Assembly: GCA_007844125.1 (NCBI GenBank)
Contig: CM017561.1
Coordinates: 65,387,547-65,451,546 of the forward strand
DNA from: Sinonovacula constricta
Taxonomy: Eukaryota; Mollusca; Bivalvia; Cardiida; Solecurtidae
Direction of reading: 5' to 3'
Length of the DNA: 64,000 bases
The translations under genes and the position numbers were made by a program. A model generated the notes under the pieces. That model was not told where the DNA came from. It was given only the letters and a program-made list of their open reading frames with translations, and ran no database searches. How positions within the stretch are numbered: the stretch's first letter is position 1; each line of letters starts with the position of its first letter. Below are positions 50,739-60,000 of the stretch, in pieces.

Positions 50739-53700
50739 CAGGCTGTGCAGCAGGTCATTGTAAAAAACTAGGAACAAACTAGGAACTGTCACAACGGAAA
50801 ACTAGGAACAAACTAGGTAAAAAGTAGGAGTTATTGCAAAATACTAGGAATAAAAAAAAGTTCTATAATTACCTTCTTTATTCAGTCTATAAAGCATTAC
50901 CACAACATTCAGGCACAGAAGCTGATTTGCTGACCAGTTCTTGGCTTTGACAGGTGCTCAGCTCAGTGTCATACAGCAACCTGAAATGTTTTTTTTATTT
51001 ATTAAAAAGCAATAAACATATTAAACAAACAGTTGTTATGTGTTAATATAATGTTAAACATTCATATACATGGGGTAACTACAGAATGTTAATAGTTTTA
51101 TATTATGAAACAATAAAAGAACCTGTTTTGTATGAAATATGCAATGAAACACACATGTTAAAACAATGCCATTTGAGAAAACAACACAGTATTGTGAGTA
51201 TGAGAGCAACATGCAAAGCAATATACATTAGGTAGTCTAAACAAATATATGCAGGGTCTATCTACTGAGGGAGAAAAGTCAAAGCAAGCTACATAGCAAT
51301 TCTCTATTTTACCAATTAAAGCTGACACAAATACATCCTTTTACTTCCTCTTCATAAATGCATCAATCATTCTTATTCGTTTCTTTCCAATGTCATTCCT
51401 CTCATCCACACATTTGTACATCGCAACAGTGATTTTTTCAAGATTTGTTTTTGCAATATCAAGAAGATCTTGTGCAATGCTCAACTCTTTGAAGTCTTTG
51501 TCTTTTATTGCTGCCAAGAGTCTCTTGTTTGCTTAGTCAAATATCTGATTGGCCCATTCCATGTCAGTCTTCAGCTCAATTTCACTTTTCTTCACGTGCC
51601 GCTCCTTATCATCAAGTTTTCTCTTCTTTTCTTTGTTCTCCTCACAAGCTTTGACTTTCATTTCTTTTTGCAGGGCCTCTTCTTTCCGTTGTTTGTCAAG
51701 CAGGAGAACTTCTCTCTTTTGAGCGTCCATTCTTTCTTGGTATTTCTTATGAGCATTCCTGACACTGCTAAGCAAGTCCTTGGTGACAGGACCATCAGCA
51801 ATTGTCCTATACAGTGACACTGCATCTCTTGTACTTTTTAGTCCATTTATGGATTCTTATGTGACAAGTTTCTTACTTACAGATAAGCTCCGTTCCACAT
51901 CAGCATTTCCATGAGGCAAGCACAGACATGTGAGAACAACTGCTTTGAGACTGGGTCACCATTCGCATTCCTAATGTTCAAAACATAGTTCCAAAAGTGG
52001 TCAATTCTTATCAACTTGTTTTCTTTAAAGATCTTATCAGCAGGAATTTCCTCCGATCTGTACATTTTCCATTCATCAGTTATCTTGGAGATATCAGCAG
52101 CATTGATGTTTGGCAAGACCATGCACAACTCCCTCATCAGATTTTGGGCTCTTTCTTGATCTCTGACTTCAGGGTGGAGACACTGCACAGATCGTACTAC
52201 AGCATCCTTCAGTGGGAGCCTAGTTTGCAGAAAATGCGCAACTGCCTGGTAGAATTTTAGCATTTTGGTCCTCTGTATCTTCTGCTTTACATTTGGCCCA
52301 TCACACCCCAATGCCACCAGTTGTTGTAAGGGCAATTCATAGTCTTTTTCACACAAGGTTTCTATTAGTGCATTACTCACTGTTTCTCCTTTCGCATGGC
52401 CAAACATTAGACTTTTAAGAACATAGTACTGATTTCTCCCTTTTGTTCGTTGAAACTTCTTTTTCGAAAATAAGGACCAAGCCCATCTGATATCAAATAT
52501 GACATTTTTGATTTGCTCATTGTGAACTGGTCAGCGTAAGATCCAGGGAACATCAGTTTGAACAGTTCTCCAATACCATCACATGACCTATAGGAGTATC
52601 CAAAAGAGGCAACCTGCATCGCCCACAATGCTTCTGCTTTTGTTATTTGATCAGACACTGTTAATGGTTGCAACTTCTTTTTCAGGATCCCCACCTCCTT
52701 GCTGACTGGTTCCAGGTGTTGGGGATTTAAACAACAATGTTTGGCTCTTATCTTTGCACACTTTCAGTCTGCCTGTGTTTCATACTATCTGCATGACCAA
52801 CTAATTGAGCAAGGCCAGAGTTGGAACAGGATATGCTTTTGCTACACACAAAGCAAAAAGCTGCAAAGCAGTTTCCATTGTCCATTTTACACCATTCTGA
52901 CAGACAGTGGCCATTATTGTCAAGCTTGTCAAGCCAAGCAGGGTTAAAAAATTGAGTCTTTCCATTAGGCATGGTTAATATTAGTTACACACATCTATTG
53001 CATCTACAGGGTTTCTGAAAAGAGAGAGAATCCCATGCACCAACATGCAACATCCACACACATGCATCAATAGATCTATTTTAAAAATGAGGCCCTAGTT
53101 TTTGACTTAAAGGCAATTAATGACATTATGATGGTATTGCAAACAATACATGATACTTTTGGAGAAAAGATTGATACCGATATATGATATTTCCTTTAAA
53201 AAAATATTGTGTTAGAAGAATGATTAATGAACAAAATAGATCTAATAAGCGGTTAGTCTAATCCATAGATAGCTCAGCTACAGCTGCAAGGCATTTTACA
53301 AGCAAGTATTTGCTAGAAGCCATAGTACTGATCAAAGCAAAGCAAAACGAAAGGTTGTTATCATATATAAAATAATTAAAAAAGAATTTCTAAAAAGGAA
53401 ACAATATTGTTTTTCTTGTTAATGGAAAATGGAATTTACAATTATAAAAATAAAATAAAAATGTGAACTATTTAACACTCTGATTTTCTAGAGCTGAAAA
53501 TATTTCTAAACAAATTTGTTTTACTGATTCAGAAAGAAGAGATATACATTAGGTTAATGTCTTGCAATATTTCTAAGTATTTGGTAACAACCTTGCACCC
53601 CTCAGCAAAGCATCATTGGGTAATACATTGTATATATAACACATACAACATCTAGCACACAACATTCAAATGGCATTGTTTTAATGAATAATCATTCCCT

Positions 53701-54020
53701 TACAACATTTGGTTATGAAAAGTGCAATAGGTTTTGTATGTACTTTTTTTGTTTAAAGCTTACCAGTGGCCATAGGTTGGCAGGCCTGTGACACCAGGCT
53801 GCACTGTCAGCTAGGGAACATGTCAAAATATCAGCTTCTGTATGAATCCTGCAAAATATCTTAGAAAAGACACACTTAAAAATTAAATTCTGTCACTATC
53901 AAAAAAATATCTCCCTTATTTCTTTAAAAGTAGAAATACTAGGAACGATTTGAAAAAAACTAGGAAAAAGTAGGAACCATTTCAAAAAACTAGGAAAAAC
54001 TATTAACACTGGACAGCCTG
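50739..54020. mobile_element. hAT-like DNA transposon, 3.28 kb, complete ends
   Basis: The left end CAGGCTGTGCAG (50739) and the inverse of CAGGCTGTCCAG at the right (ending 54020) match at 11 of 12 bases. ATTATA directly abuts both ends (50733-50738 and 54021-54026). Inside each end are several copies of ACTAGGAA, in the same orientation on both sides (about 50764-50853 and 53936-53999). hAT elements often carry such subterminal motifs as transposase binding sites. The interior encodes a hAT-like protein on the minus strand, now broken. A clean 8-bp target duplication is not visible, so the hAT call rests on the protein and the CAGG ends. Confidence 0.82.
51533..52972 (-). pseudogene. Broken hAT-like transposase gene
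   Basis: Four minus-strand pieces in order. (1) 52972-52748: an N-terminal zinc-finger-like module, FNPAWL then CFVCSK and HADSMKH. (2) 52694-52407: ITKAEALWAMQ, YSYRSCDGI and LFKLMFPGSYA, typical of a transposon-derived zinc-finger protein family in animals. (3) 52407-51877: FGHAKG, GCDGPNV and DEWKMYR. (4) 51820-51533: a Lys/Glu-rich coiled-coil tail. Frame changes separate 1/2 (near 52755), 2/3 (near 52440, where about 50 residues around the expected first catalytic acidic region seem missing) and 3/4 (near 51925). The hAT dimerisation signature HGNADVERSLS is readable only in the third frame near 51905, followed by an in-frame TAA. The gene is inactive. Confidence 0.8.
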
Positions 54021-54864
54021 ATTATAATATAAAATATCATAACATATGAATATATAAAAAATCAATAAAGTAATGATATTAACTAATAACACTAATACTG
54101 ACCATTTTTAAATTACCCCTTAGAAAGAAAAATAAGGAGATGGAGGAGATAAGGAGGAGGAAGGAGAAGAAGGAAAAGACGTTGAAGTACCTCCCACCCT
54201 TTCAAGCAATGCACACATGTGGTATACAAGTCTTAGTAGTTCTACGACATCCTAGTAATCTTTCCTACAACCCTGACATAACCCAGTCACAGAAATCAAG
54301 ACAATAATTTACAAGTGGGTCAACATGAGTTTACATTGTTCCAAAGAATATTGTCATCATCATAGTTATGACATGACACTTTAAATGGGAGACAAACATG
54401 TGAGCGCTTTTTTCTTTCTTTTTTTCTTTACAAAGTTGGCATCCTTAATATTTTGTTTTGCAAATTATTGTTTGTGTATGTGAATATCGAATATAAATGT
54501 TATGTGCTTAATAGATATGGTTGAATGTTGGAGATTTGAAAACTACCATTTGCAATGTTTTGTTGATCTATTTTTGTTTTTATATCGTTAGATCTTGACT
54601 AGATTATAGTTAGATCTAATGCTGCTTAATTAGTTATTCTCATTATCACATAACTCAATCCACCACAGTATTTGTGGATAATTGATCTTATTATAAAAAA
54701 GTGCCTTCAAAGGAAAGATCCAAGGAAGACCATTTAGACAATTTTACAATTTTATGTCAGAAGATGTTGCGTGATAGATTTTAACACCACAAAATTCATA
54801 CAGAGAAAAAAAAAGGTAATAATAGAATGCATTTTTCATGTTTGGTCCTTTTCATCATTGTAGC
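54021..54864. other. Intergenic, no gene recognised
   Basis: Contains a short purine-rich AGGAGG tract (54130-54180); no gene. Confidence 0.45.
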
Positions 54865-55230
54865 TTAAGGATGGTATCCGACAGTTTGGACCATTTGTTT
54901 ATCTCTCAAATAATCAAAAAAGTCATTGTTACTTGAACAGGTCTTGCAAAATGCTGTTGATTGATGCACTAGATCTGTGTGAAGAGTGAAGCATACATCC
55001 CCCACCCCCACTCCCCACTGTCAACAGGTTTTTCCTTTCTGAGCCATGATTTGGAAACAATGTTCTTTTAAAGTGTTTGTCTGTGTAACAGTGTAGGTAG
55101 TGTCAAAAGCTGTCTTTACTTTGAATAAACTATGATATTATGCAAAAATATATATCCAGTTTCCACAAAGCAGTTGTATGATATTGCTACATGCATTTGA
55201 TATAGGCATACTGATGGATACAACCTTTAA
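54865..55230. mobile_element. MITE family B copy
   Basis: Left end TTAAGGATGGTATCCGACAG at 54865, continuing TTTGGACCATTTG; degenerate right end CTGATGGATACAACCTTTAA finishing at 55230. The body has GCAAAATGCTGTTGATTGA and TCTGTGTGAAGAG. CpG sites present in sibling copies are mostly TpG or CpA here. Confidence 0.75.
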
Positions 55231-56924
55231 CATGTTTTAACAAAGTAAAAATTGTATATTTCAGTCATACAGAGTCAGCTTATGTGAAGCACCAAAAGAA
55301 TTGATCAGCCTTAATATAAGAATTAAATACTAAACACTTGTTTGTTTTATTAAGAATTTATTATACAACTTCAAAGGGGTTTGACTGGTAATTAGTATTT
55401 GCTCTAATTACTGCATTTGATTTATTTAACAAAATATTGAGTAACCATTTGATCTTTTTTGTCTTAAAGTTCATATAAACAATAAGAAACAAATGTGAAT
55501 GTTACATAGTAATTTTCTTAATAAACAAAATGCATTCGTTGTCAAATATTAAGGTGTTATTTTCTACATACAATTTTCTTTATAAATTAATAAAACTGCC
55601 CAAACAGGTGAATTTACATCAAAGAATTCATTTTGGAAAACCATGATCTACAATCACCAAATACTGATAGGTCACATATTTTTTATAAGAGTCAAAATCA
55701 ATACCGAGGTATTCCCAACATTCAAGTTCTATACAAAAACATTAGAAAACACAATTGTTTTTCTATAAAATAAAATATTATTCTTTTGTTTCAATATACA
55801 AGTCATGCGTCAAATGTAATGTCATAATTGCAACCTGAAGATGTTAATGCTGAAGGACAGCCCCTGGTTCGGGTAGAACCAGTGATGAACTGCAGGTCAA
55901 ATGAAAGTGGTCCTGTCAAATGTGCATTGCTATTCTTATAAAAGAAAGCCCATATCTCTCTCTTCATACAGGTATTCAAATCTTTATTCTCGGCCAGACC
56001 ACTTATAATTAGAAATAGTCTTAAGAAATATATTAAAATATTTACAATCCTTACTAACAACTTAACAAAATTAAAGCATATTATAATATACATTCTATAA
56101 AGAAATATTAAAGACAGATAACATATTTGACACTAAAATTTTATTAGAAAATGTAGATTGTACTTCAACAAATGGTAGCTTTATAAACAGGTTAACAGCT
56201 TTATAACAAACTACAGTGCATAAATATACATGTCAAAAATGTTTAAGATGTATTTAAGGGATGTCAGCTAAGTTCATTATCATTAAAATATCCATAATAA
56301 AATGATATAACAGGCAATGACAGTACTTCCTTAACATTATAAGCCACATGTTTGCAGTTTGAAAATCCCTTGTAAATGATTGAATATCAAATTACACTTG
56401 GTAAGTTATGACAGAAAAAAAATCACACATTTTTTAAAAACAAAACATTCGGAAAAAATATGTACAAAAATAATACATCTAGATAAAATTAAATTCTTGT
56501 GAGGAAAATATTATTTCTTGTGATGACAAGAAGATATTAAAGAATTGCACTGGCTAGTTTTCGAAGATGTTTCAAATCAGTTACTCCATATTCTAACCTG
56601 TTAATTGTCTCTAAGCTCTCAATTAATTGGAGTACAATAAACATACTCTAAACCTGCTTAGAAAAATTAAAAAGACATAGGCAAATAGTAAAGATCCTGA
56701 TCAGTCATTTGGGAGCTAAGTTATCAAGATATGCACTATTTACTGCTAAGTCTTTAGAAATATGTATTTGTTATTGCTGCATGTCTATTGTTTACAAATA
56801 GCCAATGATATGATTTAATGTCAACTACAGCTGGAAATAAATTAAACAACTACTGGAGAAATGACAATGATGAAATCAGTCAACAAGGCTGCCATCAGTC
56901 TGGAAGCTTGGGGACGGTGTAGTG
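55231..56924. other. COMMD7 3' flank and probable 3' UTR
   Basis: No coding sequence was recognised. Minus-strand AATAAA at 56140-56145 is one candidate poly(A) signal, implying a 3' UTR of roughly 0.8 kb. A SINE-like fragment (GGTTCTACCCG on the minus strand near 55868-55878) is present. Confidence 0.45.
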
Positions 56925-57001
56925 TTAGCTGAGGTATTCAAGGCTAGCTTTGGCTTTCTCCATCTCATGAAGGAATTCATAAAACTGGGGCAAGGTTAGT
57001 T
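56925..57001 (-). CDS. COMMD7: COMMD7 last exon
   Basis: Acceptor TGTATTTCAG precedes 57001. The exon completes a split Glu codon (G|AA) and reads LTLPQFYEFLHEMEKAKASL, then EYLS and TAA (56927-56925). This is the end of the COMM domain. Confidence 0.94.
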
Positions 57002-60000
57002 CTGAAATACATGGAGAGAAACATCAAAACGTATCAATGTGCACTTTTTTAAACTTAACTACCTACAATTTAAGACAGTTAATAAAAGAAATATTGCCAT
57101 CACAAAACAAGACATTAAACTTAGATTAATAACACATGGGGAGAGAAATGTGAAGTGAGTTTGAAGCTCAACGATCTACTGACAGAGATTACTGGGTTGA
57201 TTATACAACCTCTATTTACCACCTGGCTATTAACATCCCTGGAAACATAAAACTGGTCATCAAGTTGCCACAATTAACTATCTGCTCTACAAGCAAATCA
57301 CAAGTACTTTTCAAACAATATTACCATAATGCATGTTGCATAAATGTGAACTCTCCCACTTTTGGAGGTAGACTCCCACTTTTAAGGTCCAAAATTATTT
57401 AAAAATGAGGGGCGTTTTACACATTTTCAGAAATCTCCCTTCTGGAAAGCAGATAACTTCCTTATCTGTTTCTATGAAAATAACAAATCTCACACTTTGC
57501 AAGTGAAAATCCCCACTTTGCCTCAGAGAAAGTTCACATATTTACTTTAGGAGCCAATGTAACAAAGGGAGACAAATGTGCAGCTAGTCCAGTGTTTGAA
57601 CTCAGGACCCATCGATAACAGGACCAATACTCTAGTAACTGAACTGAGTCATTTACACATTCTCCTTCTATCACCTGGCTAAATAATTATAGTCTTCTTT
57701 TACTGATAGTAAAAGAAAAACTTCTACAAGTATAAAAAAGATTAATGTTAATAAAGAATATACCAATATTTACCTACCAATAAAAGAGTTTGTTGTTCCA
57801 TTCCCTGTGTTAATGACTAGCTTCAGCTGAAGGAATGTGTTGCCAACTTTATCTAGCTCACTACTGGATGCTGTCACTAAAACCATAATGGGATGTCAAT
57901 ACAAAATCAGTAACAAAATGAAATACTAGTATATTTAACAAATAATTTAAGGTGATATGAGGGGTTATCCAAAAATATGTAAACTTTCTTCACAGCATAA
58001 AGTACATTTAGCCCCTGAACTTTGAATATTTCATTCCGGCATGTATTAATGGACAGGACAGTAAATTTCATTCATTTTTCTTTTCGAAATATGGAGCTAT
58101 ATATATCCATATTATCCCAGTCCTGGTGTAGTCTGTAAAATGGATATCAACATTACAACAGATAAATGTCCTAAGTAAGGTTAATGTTGTTTAAAAAGTT
58201 GTTCTCAAGTTCCTTGTTGCTGTTGAGGGTATATAGTAATTGCTTGCTTATAACAGTGAACAGTATGGTTGTATACATCATTAGATGGGGTGTTTTTCAT
58301 AGTAAATCTGAATTTTAAATTTTTTTCCAAAGAAAATGGAAATAAATCCCCACTTCACATGAGTACTTCATTGGGTGGTTGAAAACCTTTTTCCACATAT
58401 CAATGGTTCTTGTTATTTTAAGGCATGTTCTTTATTCCATCTTTTTGCATTCGCATGAAAAAATAAAGTATGATTGTGTGTGAAAATGAAATCCCAAATA
58501 GCAGAAACTGCAAGCGATGATTTTTAGAGATCACACCAGGATAACCAGGGTAACTTAGGATGCATTTATGAAAAACTCTCTATAATTAGCATTTACTAAG
58601 ACAAGTGAACAAAATCTTGTTGGTTCTAATGTACCATATAAAGATATAATGCTCGTATTCCAAGTATGGTTCATTCTATTAAGAAGTTACCATAGTTCTA
58701 GATTATCCCTTGTATGCAAATTTATAGAGTGGTCAGTCTGACTAAGGAACATATACTGACTGAAGCACAGCTTGCATATCACCGAAAATGTTTTATACCC
58801 GTACCAATTGTCATATAATCATATAATTTGAAATCATTATTTAATTTACGTAAATATAAACAGGAGACATAATCACATTTCTGAAGTGTTCCTAAATCAG
58901 AAAAGAACATTATGCAGCCTGTAGTTTTAACAAAGAAAGATCGATCAAGTATTGTAAATATAATTGCCATAAACATGAATACTATTAAATAATATGCATT
59001 CCAAAGATGGCAATATGTAAACATGTAGTTGTTTCTGTAATTACAACATAATAGCAAGCAAGCAAGCTCAGATCTAGGTAACATTTTGGTGTGTACACAT
59101 AAATAGATATTAAAGATTTCATAGGGTGAAGGATATGTGACATTTAAGATTATTGACAATAAGACTAAATAATAACTTTAGGCCTGTGAGAAAGTTGCAT
59201 AAATTGACAATTTCAGAGCAATTAAATAAGATTATTTTTTGTAAGAAAAAGCAAATGTTTTGTTACCTAACACACAACTTAAATTGCACAATTTACAAAC
59301 TGATTGGTGATGATAAAGAAACTTAACAGTTCAGTGTGCCTGAAATTTATATATGAAAAAACAACATTATGTTGGCCCAGGTTTATACCACGGCCGGGTC
59401 AAACCAAATACTTTAAAGGTGGCAGTAGTGGCTTCCCTGTTAATGCTCGACCTAAGGAGACAACATTACGCCTGACTCGTCAGGGTCAATATAATGGACC
59501 AGCCAGGTTCAGTCCCTGCGTACCTCATAAGTGCTATAATGATAGAATTGTCGCTTCCCAGTATCTGCAAAAAAGCCGGCAAATCCCAATCCCTTATATT
59601 GGCACCCAGTGCCATTCAATACATTATAACGGCCCTAGATGTCTGTCAATTTAACATTATATAAATATGAACTGGATGCCACCACATTGAATTAAGGATT
59701 TATGCAAATGAGTTTGTAAACAAAACATACAAAATACTCAGTAATTTGTGAACAACTTCAAAACATGGTATCCAGAAATACTGCAAGAGCCTTGCCAGGA
59801 GTGACTGATCAAGATTGGAACTATGTGCCACCAGTTCATCAACGTGTGACTCAAAGATTGAGTCAACATGTTAGAAAGATAAATTTATTTCAGTGTTTTG
59901 TATTTACAATAAAACAGAAATTTTCATCAATTTCGTTTATGCTTTATTGAAATTGATGTTACTAGAAGCACAGGACAAAAAGCAGTGCAAAGATTCAATC

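Noticed and set aside
51470..51817. 115-codon plus-strand frame
   Set aside because: Antisense shadow of the hAT-like C-terminal coiled-coil segment.
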